A DNA stretch of 64,000 bases from Delphinus delphis (GCF_949987515.2 NC_082696.1:38482431-38546430); one strand, 5' to 3'. Numbered from the stretch's first letter, positions 23,746-33,553 are shown. The notes: generated by a model not told the origin, from the sequence alone. Translations and numbers: made by a program.

Positions 23746-24459
23746 TATGCTTCAGTAATTCTTCCTCTTGTTCTCTCTCTCTGTTCTTTTTTTCTCTCTC
23801 CCCACCATCATCTGCCCAAGCTGCCCAAGCCATCTGAGCAGGCAAAACTGAAAGCTAATGCAGTGTTTCCTCTTGCAAAGAGGATGCCTCTCCCTGCAGC
23901 CACTCACATTCTGAGAAGGTTCAAGCCTTTCCAGTCCAGATCACACACACACAAAATCTCTGGGCACATGACACAATGGTTTTTGCTCTTTCTCCTCCTA
24001 TGTATAGAGTCAAGTTTCCATATAGTCCCTTTATAGTTCTATTGCCCCCTTTTGTCCCGGTTTCTCTGACAGTATTAAGACTTTATAGCTATTGACTAAA
24101 GCATGTGGCTTGTAAAAAGACAATAGCAAAAATGAGCATGAAGACTTTCTTTAATGAGCCCCAACTAGGGGCTTTGTTGAAAGTGGCTACTTGCTACGAC
24201 AAAATACTATAGGTTCTCTAAAAGAGGTTGATTTTTTTTAAGTTGGTTGGCAAATTCAATTTTGTCTTTAAAGTACTACTGACCTCTCATTCTTCTTTGT
24301 CTGTATTCCTTTCTCAGCCAAAAAATCCTTTTGTTGGCAAATATTCAACAAGCCTGATACCTTGTGTAATACAAAATATTACATGTATAAAATGAGACAT
24401 TTATGTGTGTTGTGATGAAAAAGTGATTCAGGATATACATGATTAAGAATATATGTCAT

Positions 24460-24665
24460 ACGGGCTTCCCTGGTGGCGCAGTGGTTGAGAGTCCACCTGC
24501 AGATGCAGGGGACACGGGTTCGTGTCCCAGTCCGGGAAGATCCCACATGCCGCGGAGCGGCTGGGCCCATGAGCCATGGCCGCTGAGCCTGCGCGTCCGG
24601 AGCCTGTGCTCCGCAACGGGAGAGGCCACAACAGTGAGAGGCCCGCATACCACACACACACAAAA
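24460..24665 (+). mobile_element. CHR-2-type SINE with CA-repeat tail, plus
   Basis: Body as in the other copies, but after GGCCCGCATACC the tail is a (CA)7 run followed by a short A run rather than a long A tail. It has a perfect 15-bp target-site duplication AAGAATATATGTCAT at 24445-24459 and 24666-24680. Confidence 0.95.
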
Positions 24666-24889
24666 AAGAATATATGTCATTACTAGCAACGATGAGGAGG
24701 GACATGGCTTCATTTCTGGTCTTCTAAATGAGAGATAAATATCTTCCAAGTGAGACATAAATACTATGACTCAAGATGTTACTTTTTCTCTTCTACATTT
24801 TCATGGAACACATTACCACTCATTTAAATACTGAATCAAAATTCTGTGTCAGTAACTGTCATAAAACACTAGGGAGGTGACTCGTTGTT

Positions 24890-24990
24890 AAAAGGTAATA
24901 CTCATCACCTGTCAACAGCTCATTAGCATGATTGAATAGGCACTAATGTGGTAATTACCATGAATTGTCAATTTCCATCAGAGTGTCTTC
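24890..24990. promoter_or_regulatory. candidate conserved non-coding element
   Basis: A repeat-free stretch dense in homeodomain-type cores (CTCATTAGCATG, GGTAATTACC, TGAATTGTCAATTT). GGTAATTACC is a perfect 10-bp palindrome. Whether it is conserved cannot be judged from one genome. It lies 2 kb below the PKIB poly(A) signal. Confidence 0.25.
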
Positions 24991-25114
24991 TCCCAGCCCT
25001 GAGTTTGGGGATGTTTGTGAAATCACAGAGGAAGGCAGAAGATGGCCAAGTTAACAAATACAGCTGCCCACCATCTCCACTACCAGAAAATAATGGCAAA
25101 AACATCTAGAATAA

Positions 25115-25375
25115 AAACAAGGATGATGATAGCTAATATTTATTGAATAATTATTCTCTGCCAGACATTAGCCAAGTGTCTTACATATTCTATTGCATTT
25201 ACTACTTCCACTCACCCTATAAAGTATGTACTATTATTAATACTATTCCAAGAGGATAAAACTTAGAGACATGGTGTAAATTGCCCAAGATCATACAGCT
25301 AATGAGTAGCAGAGCTAGAATTCAAACCCAGGTCATCTGAATCCAAAATCCACATGCTTGACAGTTTCACTCTAT
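25115..25375 (-). repeat. MIR SINE, nearly full length, antisense
   Basis: ATAGCTAATATTTATTGAAT, CTGCCAGACATTAGCCAAG, GATCATACAGCTAATGAGTA and AGAATTCAAACCCAGGTCA follow the antisense MIR consensus, including the tRNA-derived end. It directly abuts the MER20-like element. Confidence 0.88.
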
Positions 25376-25376
25376 T

Positions 25377-25616
25377 CCAGGGTTTTTCAGCCTCGGCACT
25401 ATTGACACTCGTAGCTAGATAGTTCTTCGCTGTGGAGGTCTGCCCTGCAGGACTGAAGGACGCTTAGCAGCACCCCTGGCTCTGCCAACTAGATGCCAGT
25501 AGCACCTTCTCTCCCTGGCCCCCTCCCTACTAGTGGCAGCCAGAAATGTCTCCAGATGTTAACAAATGTCCTCCAGAAGGCAAAATTGCTACTCCCCCCA
25601 AACTCGAAAACTCTAC
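25377..25616 (+). repeat. MER20-like hAT DNA-transposon remnant
   Basis: AGGGTTTTTCAGCCTCGGCA, CTATTGACACTC, TAGCAGCACCCCTGGC, ACTAGATGCCAGTAGCACC and ATGTCTCCAGATGTTAAC are the characteristic blocks of the ~220-bp non-autonomous element I know as MER20. It is close to full length. It lies about 1.3 kb downstream of the PKIB poly(A) signal. Confidence 0.78.
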
Positions 25617-25619
25617 CCT

Positions 25620-26849
25620 AACTCTTTATACTGATTATATAATATCATGTCATTAAATAACTTCCAGAAACCTAATTTTAATGGCTACAAGATTTTATTG
25701 AATGTTAAATTAGTACTACACCCAAAATATTACTTTTGATTATTTTTTAAAGAAAAATTTATGTTTAAGAACTTATAACAAGATTTTTTGAAATCTACCC
25801 CTTTGGTGTATTCTCAGATTTAAAGATAAAGTTTGTCAATGAAATGAGAAGCAGGAGGTGTTTTATATCGCAAAGACTATTAACTTCCCTTGCTAAAATG
25901 TGTCACTGTTTTTCACCTGTTATACTATAGGAGAGAAAATGAAGAAGTCTTGTGTCAGTAAGAAGTTTCTTTAATAGTGAAAGAGTTTATTTGATTACTG
26001 TATACAGACATGGCCTAAATCAACAATCAAATAAAATATGGCATGCATATATATCTGAAAATAAAAATAAATTCATTAGTCAGATTTTCTTTAAAAATTC
26101 AGAATTCTATGATTTTCCTAAAATGTCTAATAAATCAAAATTTACTAAAGCTTTGGTTTTGGTTTCATTCCTTTTAAAATATATACTTAAATAAATATTA
26201 AAAGCAAGTATTTTGCTATTTCTACCTATACCATTCACTAAATACTTAAGTGCTTACTATTATGTTAGCTAGTTTAGGAAAGGTATAAAAATTAATGTCT
26301 GCATTCCTGAGGAAATTATTTTAGAAACAAGTCACATACACAAAAGCCCTAACAATAAGAAAGGACAGTATAAAGCAACTAGTAAAGTGTTTTGTGTAAT
26401 TCACATTAAAGAAAAATATATGCACACACACACACACTGAAGTTAAGGAAGATCGCGAGATTCATTTAATAGGCATATTCCATATAAACTACTCATCACA
26501 AATTTTCCATTTTAAGAGTCCACATGAAAAATCAGTATGCAGAGACTAGAAGCAAAATACATCAAACAAAAACTTCCTAGAGATGTCTGAGTTGTCAAAT
26601 TTTACTACTTTTCCAAATCTTTGTAAGGTTTGAGAAAAAAAGGGTGCATTTTTGGATAAAAACAAACATACTTTTACTGATGCATTTTTTACTATTCTAT
26701 CATTCTTTCTCACCAAAACCACAATTTCCTACAAACTCCATGAAGTTTTAAATTAATAGTGTTTGGCTCCTATTTACCAAGAAGTGGTTTACCCATCACC
26801 ATAAAAATGGAATTAAAAATATATCTGGCTAAAGAAATCCAAAAGAGAA
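25620..26849. other. AT-rich sequence downstream of PKIB
   Basis: No gene or named repeat was seen. A short CA run occurs at about 26424-26438. The plus-strand frame 25952-26194 is AT-driven and unsupported. Confidence 0.45.
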
Positions 26850-27137
26850 TGTTGGAATTTGTTGGATTTATTGACAATGATGTGTATTTAAGTGACCATG
26901 CATTCTTAACCTCTCTCTTGGGTGCAATTCGGTAGTAATCTGCCTTTTAATAACCTACACTGGACATCACGGTTGCAATCCAAGTGAGCAGTGTCACAAC
27001 AAAATTATCTAGTACACACACGTTGCTTAGGGCAGCAATGTTACCATAGTTACTACCAGATCAAACATCTCAGGAAAGCAGAGCCACTAAGTCTTTCAAG
27101 GTGCAGAAATTCAGCACTTTTGATAGGTAATGAGCCT
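26850..27137 (-). other. PKIB: PKIB 3' untranslated region
   Basis: Minus-strand sequence following the PKIB stop codon, repeat-free and of intermediate GC, ending just beyond the first AATAAA hexamer at 26867-26872. The end at about 26850 is inferred from the usual 10-30 nt distance from hexamer to cleavage site. A longer 3' UTR using a later signal is possible. Confidence 0.6.
26867..26872 (-). terminator. PKIB: PKIB poly(A) signal AATAAA
   Basis: The canonical hexamer AATAAA occurs on the minus strand within ATTGTCAATAAATCC, about 265 nt after the stop codon. It is the first canonical hexamer seen downstream. Only a weak T-rich element follows it. Confidence 0.55.
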
Positions 27138-27205
27138 TCATTTTCCTTCATCTTTGGGCTTTTCCAATTGGTCTTGTGCTGTTTCTTTATCTTTCTTTTT
27201 CACAT
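27138..27205 (-). CDS. PKIB: PKIB terminal coding exon (residues 57-78)
   Basis: Last coding exon of cAMP-dependent protein kinase inhibitor beta. The exon starts after a strong acceptor (TTTGTTTTTTTAG) at 27206-27207 and enters in phase 1, so its first two bases AT complete the Asp-57 codon begun by the previous exon. It encodes D-V-K-K-K-D-K-E-T-A-Q-D-Q-L-E-K-P-K-D-E-G-K and ends at TGA (27138-27140). The AQDQLEKP stretch corresponds to TQDQLEKP, as I remember it from human PKIB. This highly charged tail lies outside the kinase-binding helix and the export signal and is likely disordered. It is too short and too far from an ATG to be found by ORF scanning. I identified it by similarity and by exact phase agreement with the exon at 32294-32462. 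Total protein length comes to 78 residues, the family's usual length. Confidence 0.93.
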
Positions 27206-27439
27206 CTAAAAAAACAAATAATTTTCCATCATATAGAGAATATACTGAAATCTACTTTGTATTATATTGGAATAAAACAGCTGGTTTTTCCTTTATGCAT
27301 CCTAGTCATTTTCTACTTGATTAGGACATACCTTGCCGTCAGTGCAGATGTAGAAACTACACAAAGGAAAGAGATATGGGTCTGTCTCTTAGTTACCTTT
27401 CTCTCCTATTCTCCAGACTTATGTGCCAGGCGGTCTTCA

Positions 27440-27565
27440 AAGGTATTATTATTACAATCTCCATTTATAGATTAGTTTACTGAAGCATAAACAGGTTAAG
27501 TGACTTGCCCAAAGTCACCGAGCTAGTAAGTGACAGAGCCACAGTTGGGATGCAGACTGACTGAC
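27440..27565 (-). repeat. MIR SINE fragment, antisense
   Basis: TTAAGTGACTTGCCCAAAGT, CACCGAGCTAGTAAGTGACA and GAGCCACAGTTGGGATGCAG follow the antisense MIR order. It is located in the PKIB intron. Confidence 0.82.
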
Positions 27566-27779
27566 CCTGCCCTTCCCCATCTCTCGATGTTGGATCACAC
27601 TCTCTAGCTTCCTTACACTTTTTATCTCCTTTGCTCTTAGGACTTAATCGCACTTTCTACTTCCAGGAAAAAAAAGTCAAACAATCAGATCACACAAGCT
27701 CGACTTTCTGCCACCAAACCTCTAAAATCCCCTGCCGTCTCGACTTTTTCCTTCTGCCCATGTTACAATGGAAGATGTG

Positions 27780-27965
27780 CTCCTCAGGACTGACTACATG
27801 AGTTGTTGGAACCTAGTGCAAAGTGAAAACACAGCACCCCTTATTCAAAAAATATGGAAAATTTCAAGGCAGCAACAGTAGAACAAAACCAAGGGCGAGC
27901 CTGTTACGAGCCCGAGGCCCTGCGCGGCTGCCCACCCAGCGCATCCTTGTAGCTGGCCTTGGTGC
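27780..27965 (+). repeat. old interspersed repeat, family not named
   Basis: GGAACCTAGTGCAAAGTGAA, ACAGCACCCCTTATTC and GAGCCCGAGGCCCTGCGCGG resemble a known mammalian repeat that I cannot name. It contributes the GC-rich patch in this part of the intron. Confidence 0.4.
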
Positions 27966-28309
27966 TGCTCCTACTGTCCAGGTCTAATTTCTTCACAAGC
28001 CAGGATCTTATCCATTTCTGCCTCAACAGCACTCTCAAGATCATCTCTAATCCCTGCATTTCACCTGACTTTTGCTCTTTCTCCTGGCTCTGTCATTTCC
28101 TCAAGTCACTACCATCTTCAAACTAACGAAGGCCTTCTTTCCACTGCAATTCCTCCACTTACTGGCTTTTCTTTTATCCTTCAAAATATATTATATCTTT
28201 TGCTGTCATCATTTTAAAACAAAACTATTGTTTCTACTACTTCCGCAAAATGGGTCCTGCCAAAATCATCAATGGCATCTTTGAAAAGAAAGCTGATAGA
28301 CCATTCAGT

Positions 28310-28700
28310 TCTCCAACTTTCAAGCACTATGTACCAAGCAGTGAAAAAAAAAAAAAAAAACCAAACAAACATACATTCCAGCTCTCAGGGAACTTCTTGT
28401 GAGGAATATGGACAAGAACTAAAATAAGTAAAATGAGTGGCATGTGGGAAGTGAGAAGTGCTACAGAGGACATTAAAGATCAGGAATTGTCAAGAAGTCT
28501 TGGGGCCTGGAGGTTGCAATTTTAGATAGGGTTGGCTGGGAATGCCTCACTGAGAAGGGGGTCATGTGAGTAAAGACCTGAGGGGGTGAGAGAGTTCGCT
28601 AGTTGGGTAGCAGGGAGAAGAGCATTCCAAGAGGAGAAAACGTCAAGGTCAGAGGCAGCAACGTGGAAGAACTGCAACTGGGACCGTGCAGAGAAAAAAA
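28310..28700 (+). repeat. copy of the ancient repeat seen at 5660-7750
   Basis: AAGCACTATGTACCAAGCAG, an A17 run at 28344-28360, CATTCCAGCTCTCAGGGAAC, TAAAGACCTGAGGGGG and AGAGCATTCCAAGAGGAG follow the same family as 61680-62280. This segment is from the 5' part of that family. Confidence 0.5.
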
Positions 28701-28849
28701 GGATGGAAAATGGGGTTGGAGAGGAACCAAGAGACTAGATGTTTGAAGGAGAAAATGGCAGATTTCTGAACCAATTTTGAAAGTAGGGCTGACAGCATTT
28801 GGACGTCTCACAGGCCTCTTAGATGGAATAGGCAGGAAGCAGATATCAC

Positions 28850-29055
28850 TCCTCTAACCCTCAAAATTGCTTTTCTTCCATGCTGGCCCTTCTCAGTATA
28901 TGGCATCAGCATCTACCCTGCTGCTCCAGGAATTATCCTCCGTTTCTCTTCTTTATTACTTGTAGTCACCTCCACCACCTCCAACTCATCAGCAAGTCCT
29001 GTGAATTCTGCCTATAAAATATATCCCAAATCCACCCACCTTCCTCCATCTTCAC
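28850..29055 (+). repeat. L2 LINE fragment
   Basis: CTTCTTTATTACTTGTAGTC, CATCAGCAAGTCCTGTGAAT and TCTGCCTATAAAATATATCC correspond to an L2 segment. A further L2 part follows at 29665, separated by about 600 bp of unrelated sequence. Confidence 0.68.
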
Positions 29056-29059
29056 TGCC

Positions 29060-29660
29060 TCCTTTATCCTTCTCTAAGGACAAATTTGACTTGGGGTTAA
29101 TTTTCTGGCTCTGTTACCCTGGGAACCGGATTCAGGTGGAATGTCAGCCTGGTTACTAAGCGTATGGTAAAAATGACCCAAATGGTAAAGTACAACTGTC
29201 CTGAGAGAAACTATACGATAACTGTAAATACCTGGTAGGAAACCACAGCACTGGGATTCTGTAAATGCCATGACACTTATAACTGAGCATGTCCCTTGCA
29301 GAGAAGTTAGGAAGCAGTGTCCAAGGACTTGTTACAAAGTATTAGCCCCCATGGGACATGGGGCTTCTAACCCGTTGCCCCCATTGGTGCAGATCTTGTC
29401 CCCTGGCACCTGAGTTCTCAGTGAGGGGTGGGGTGAAGGTGCATAGAGACTGGCCCCCAGGACAGCTTATGTGGATCGCTGCAAGGACTTCCACAGAAGG
29501 AGATGGTGGAATGCAGCCCTTCTGACCTGCTGTGTTTCTAAACCTGTATACTTCTGAGCAGACTGGCACCAGATGTGGTCTTATGAGTCTGTGGTCTTTT
29601 GAGTCTGAATGTTTAATTTGGCCCCAAAACATTTCCTAATGGGGATAGCACCTCCTAACT
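29060..29660. other. unrecognised insert between L2 segments
   Basis: About 600 bp of moderately GC-rich sequence with no gene and no repeat family I can name. The two flanking L2 pieces are in the same orientation and order, so this may be an inserted, decayed element such as an old LTR. That is inference from context. Confidence 0.3.
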
Positions 29661-29664
29661 CAAC

Positions 29665-30285
29665 TATAGCCATTATTTCTCTTCTACAATCCATTCTCCA
29701 CATAACAAAGTGGATATTCAAACAGGAACATCACTCCCCTGCTGAAAACCCTATTTAGAATAATATCCTCTTTATTCATCCAGGTTTCTGAAGCCCTAAG
29801 AGATCTAGTCCTTGCCTCCTCTGCAGTGTCACCTCTACCACTCTCCCTCTTACCCGCTGCCTCCGAGCCGTGGTGGCCAGATTTTATGCTTCTTGACACG
29901 TCCACCTTGTTCCACTCTAAGAGCTTTTTACAAGCTGCTCCTTCTGCAAAGAATGCTCTTCCCTCTGATTCTCCTGTGCCTGGACCATTCAGTTGTTATT
30001 CAAAACCTACTGCTGCCATTCAGATTTCAGTTAGGACATCTGGAATTTCTCAGTCTAAAGTAGCCACCCAGTAACTCTCTAACGCAGCATCCTATTTAAT
30101 TCTGATAGAACATATCACCGTTGACTTTCATATTTATTTGTTTACACTCTAACTCTCCCATTGGAATATAAGATGCATAACAGTAAGAGTTTATGTCTGT
30201 CTTATTCACTACTATATGGCCGGTTATTAGAATGGTGCCTAGCACTTGGCACTAAGTTGAATGGTGGATCAAATGAATAGTTAGT
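29665..30285 (+). repeat. L2 LINE 3' portion
   Basis: CACTCCCCTGCTGAAAACCC, CACGTCCACCTTGTTCC, GCAAAGAATGCTCTTCCCTC, ATATAAGATGCATAACAG, and AGAATGGTGCCTAGCACTTGG are successive L2 3'-region blocks in sense orientation. ORFs on either strand here are L2 shadows. Confidence 0.82.
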
Positions 30286-31315
30286 GATGGTGGGAGGTAA
30301 GAAAGGCCCTTTGTGACATTTACAGTTTCCTACGCTGCCACCCTCTGTCACCTCTTGCTGATGTGTTACAGGGCATCATCGTCCTCTCTACCATGGTTAT
30401 CAATTTGTAAGGGATAGATTAAGATGGATTATAAACTAGGAAGATTTCAGGCAGGTTAATTTCACACAGGATGCAGGATGTCTGCGATCCTAGATTTCTT
30501 CCCACTTAAGAATATCAAAAAACAAAAACGAAAGAGGATTGATCTGAGGGAAACTTGCAGATCTGTCCCAGAATTTCTATTTTTAAATGACTAAAACACT
30601 GAAATCATAATGTCTGAGACAGGCCCTAGATTTTTGCTATTAGCAATTGAAAGCTATTCATTTTAAATCCTTAATGTCTGTACTGAGCTCATAAAAAAAG
30701 AAGATAGACCTTAAAGCTATTCATGTATAGCTTTGTTAGTGACACATTGTCTATGCCATCTACCTACATAAACTTACTTCCTTTTTGTGTATTCTTTAAC
30801 ATCCGGTGTTACTATGTTGATTCACTTTTTAACATTTTGAGTTTCTTAGTTAATACCTTCAACTTTATTTCAAAATGATTTAAAGAAAAATATAAAAATT
30901 TAAAGAAACAATATTCTTTCAGATAATGGTCTCTTCAGTGAACAAAATAAAATGAAGACACTACTAACTTTCTTACAGTGTATTTGTTCTCTTTTGCTTA
31001 ACTAAATAATGTCAATAAGCATTAAGGTTTTGTGTGTGTGTGTAGGGACTATCAACTTTAATTAGGCCTGTTACATGAACAAGTAACTTATCTTCTCGAC
31101 CTCACTAGTTGAGGAGGCTCTTCAACAGCAATATCATGCCCTGATAATCAGATTACATTTTTTAACTTAAAAGGCCAAAAACATTACACATATTTTTATT
31201 CTTCTTCTTTCATTTCCTCCATCTTTTCTTTTATCTTATGATAGTTTACGTGTCCATGTATACTTTTTTACTGTTACTTTAGTACCCTTTATGATACGTA
31301 CAATGATTTTTAGAA

Positions 31316-31560
31316 AAAGGTGAGGTAACCGTGGGACTCCAAGGTCTGGCCACAGTCCCTGGCCTAACAAGGATATAAGTATTTCATAAAGATCATACCA
31401 GGAACACTTGTAATTTTACCAGGTAGAAAGTCACCTCCTGAGGCAAAGAACTAAGAGCCCTCTTCTAGGGCTCACATGAATAGGGTAGAGGTGCAGAAGC
31501 TTCCAGCTCTCTCTTGCCTCATTGCCACCAGTAATAAATTTCTACACACACACTGGAGTC
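31316..31560. other. possible solo LTR-like remnant
   Basis: The interval from TGAGGTAACCGTGGGACTCC to an AGTAATAAATTTC hexamer region has the look of a decayed LTR with a polyadenylation-type hexamer, but family and borders are uncertain. The rest of 30290-31930 shows a (GT)7 run near 31031-31043 and no genes. Confidence 0.25.
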
Positions 31561-32293
31561 TACTTTGAAGTCTAAAATGGGGTACAAAGCACAGGTATGT
31601 TGGTAATGACTTGGTACTAAAACTCTCTTTAAGCTATTTGAATGTTTTTAAGTGAAGGGATTCTTAACACTTTACTGTAAGTGTTATTATATTTATTTTC
31701 ACAAGACTAAACGCTGGAAGCTTTATGAACTGTATGTAAGCAACAGGGCAAAAGACCCAAGATTTTCCTTCATTGGTTTGACAGCTCTCGTTTTTTCTGA
31801 ATTCAACTTTTTCTACTGATTAAAGAATGATCAACTTTTAAAGGTCCCGTCTCTAGTTGATAATAAACCTATTCTTAGCTATGAGAAATAGAAGAGCTTG
31901 TAGAATACTACAGTGAAGCAGAAGCTTCCAAAATGATTTGCCAATGGATGGCAGAAGAAAAATTACTTTATATCTTAGAACGTCTCAGGAAATTCTGTAA
32001 GCTGTTTGAAGGAATGGATTACATTGGTTCACCTTTGTATTCCCAATCATTAGGACTGTGCATAACTACACACATCCAACAAGTAAATAAATGTTCAGTT
32101 TCCACATTTAATCTAGGAGATAATAAGAGGAAAAGTCCACTTTTAGAAAGGCTGAAAAAAAATTTACTTAGCTTTAAACAAAAGCTGAGAAGCTTTAGTA
32201 AACAAGCTTAACTAGTTAAAGGGGAGACTGTTCCAGAGGGAAGGATGAAGAAGAGAGAAATGCTGCTGATTTTAAGAGGATTTTGAGTGTTAC

Positions 32294-32462
32294 CTTCCTT
32301 CACGGAGAGGACCTCCGGTCTGAGGGGCAACTCCGAGGTTCCACCCGTGGCAGCTGAACCCTGGATGTCTGGTAGAGCATTCCGGCGGCCTGCCCTTGCT
32401 GATGATGCAAAATTGTTGACCATAGGCTCCACATCCGTCATTTTTGATGAATCTGTCCTCAT
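32294..32462 (-). CDS. PKIB: PKIB first coding exon (residues 1-57): PKA inhibitor beta
   Basis: This exon encodes the functional core of cAMP-dependent protein kinase inhibitor beta, a small protein that binds the free PKA catalytic subunit as a pseudosubstrate in nucleus and cytosol and helps export it. It begins M-R-T-D-S-S-K-M-T-D-V-E. Phe-18 sits 11 residues before the pseudosubstrate alanine, matching the docking Phe of the family. The R-R-N-A pseudosubstrate is residues 26-29, with Ala in place of a phosphorylatable Ser/Thr. The leucine-rich export signal is residues 45-54, but reads L-P-L-R-P-E-V-L-S-V with Pro at 49, where human PKIB as I remember it has Leu. The exon runs from an acceptor (TTCTATTTGTAG, 32471-32472) to a donor (GTAACA at 32293) and ends in phase 1, matching the exon at 27138-27205. 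Met-8 is an alternative in-frame start. PKIA would differ at many positions, including the R-T-G-R-R-N-A-I core. Confidence 0.95.
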
Positions 32463-32470
32463 AGCAACAT
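32459..32470 (-). promoter_or_regulatory. PKIB: PKIB 5'-UTR uORF overlapping the start codon
   Basis: The exon opens with ATGTTGCTATGAGG. The first ATG, immediately at the splice junction, begins a three-codon uORF (Met-Leu-Leu-stop) whose TGA overlaps the PKIB start in the ATGA configuration. Its context is set partly by the last bases of the preceding non-coding exon, which is not identified. Such an arrangement usually lowers or couples main-frame initiation. Confidence 0.6.
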
Positions 32471-33240
32471 CTACAAATAGAATGCGCACATGAAGAAGAG
32501 GATGAGCCTAGTCCAAGGTCCCCGTTCACACTGCTGGGGGTTAAAAGGCATGGCTACATCAACAACATGGAAGCTTTGAATACCTAATCATTGATCATAC
32601 CCTGCATCTATGTCTATGCTAAGGTCCTGGAGCTTCTATTTGCACTTTTGTACACTCGCTGAATAAAGCAGGAAGGCCTCAGTGTGAGCCAGATTGCTAT
32701 AAATAACCTCAGAGCCAAAGGAACCATTTGGATGCTTTCGGGTGCAGTAATCTCTTGCCTTTGATTCTGCTTTTCTATGGATGCATCAGCCAAACGAGGG
32801 CTTGGAAGGAAATGCAGACTGACTTGCTTGGCCACTCCTGTGGAGACCCTGCCTGCCAGGATTTGCTTGTAGTGCTTGCTTAGGCTGAAACCAAATCACT
32901 ATAATTTGTAAGGACCAAACAAAACACACTTTTTTCTTACTCTTTAGAAATAAGAAATAAGAAATTCAAAGGCTTTTTACCCCAGTGGCAGCTGTGTATT
33001 TCTATCTGCTCTAGTCTCAGACCTAATTTTCAACAGACTCATGTCTGTGTTTGGGAGAGTAGAACCTGTGTTACCTTTTCTTGCCTTCAAGTGGACATGG
33101 TAATAACTAGTGCTTTTCTAAGCGCCCTTTATGTTCCTAGCAATTGTCTCTCTCTATGAAAGAATTCTCAAGAGACCATTCACTATACAGCGAGGGAGGT
33201 AGCAGACATTGCTTATTCTAAAACTAGCCCTCTCTTTTAT

Positions 33241-33446
33241 TTATTTATTTTTTTTGCGGTACGCGGGCCTCTCACTGCTGTGGCCTCTCCCATCGCGGAG
33301 CACAGGCTCCGGACACGCAGGCTCAGCAGCCATGGCTCACGGGCCCAGCCGCTCCGCAGCATGTGGGATCTTCCCGGACCAGGGCACAAACCCGTGTCCC
33401 CTGTATCGGCAGGCGGACTCCCAACCGCTGTGCCACCAGGGAAGCC
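33241..33446 (-). mobile_element. CHR-2-type SINE, minus
   Basis: Reversed copy with a T tail, GCGGTACGCGGGCCTCTCAC and terminal CCACCAGGGAAGCC. The 17-bp target-site duplication at 33224-33240 and 33447-33463 (CTAGCCCTCTCTTTTAT versus CTAGCCCTCTTTTTTAT) has one mismatch. It lies about 0.8 kb upstream of the PKIB first coding exon, in the preceding intron and in the same transcriptional orientation as the gene. Confidence 0.94.
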
Positions 33447-33535
33447 CTAGCCCTCTTTTTTATATGATGTTTTCTAATGAATCTTTCCTACGAAGTCAAC
33501 ACTGAAGAGTATCTCAAAAGCAGCAGCAAACTTTC

Positions 33536-33553
33536 TTTTTTTTTTTTTTTTTT
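33536..33553 (+). repeat. poly(T) run
   Basis: An 18-base T run. It directly precedes a remnant of the ancient repeat family (about 33554-33730: AGAACCCATTAAATGCTAGG, TGAGAGTACAGAGGAATGA), and may be the A tail of a lost insertion on the minus strand. Confidence 0.7.

Larger units (their letters stand above)
27206..32293 (-). other. PKIB: PKIB intron between the two coding exons
   Basis: A 5,088-bp phase-1 intron with a GT donor (AAGGAAG then GTAACA) at its high-coordinate end and an AG acceptor preceded by a T-rich tract at its low-coordinate end. It contains MIR, L2 and other old repeats but, unlike its surroundings, no CHR-2 SINE or L1. A plus-strand ORF of 92 codons at 31933-32211 lies in it without recognisable domains. 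Confidence 0.85.

Noticed and set aside
1..26849. FABP7 exons expected downstream of PKIB
   Set aside because: No frame resembling a fatty-acid-binding protein was found on the minus strand. In human the gene lies farther away than this window reaches.
32287..32493. Plus-strand 68-codon ORF opposite PKIB
   Set aside because: Antisense shadow of the PKIB exon.
32290..32529. Cys-rich minus-strand frame that looks like a small secreted or defensin-like protein
   Set aside because: It is an out-of-frame reading of the PKIB coding exon. The true frame matches PKIB with correct splice phases.
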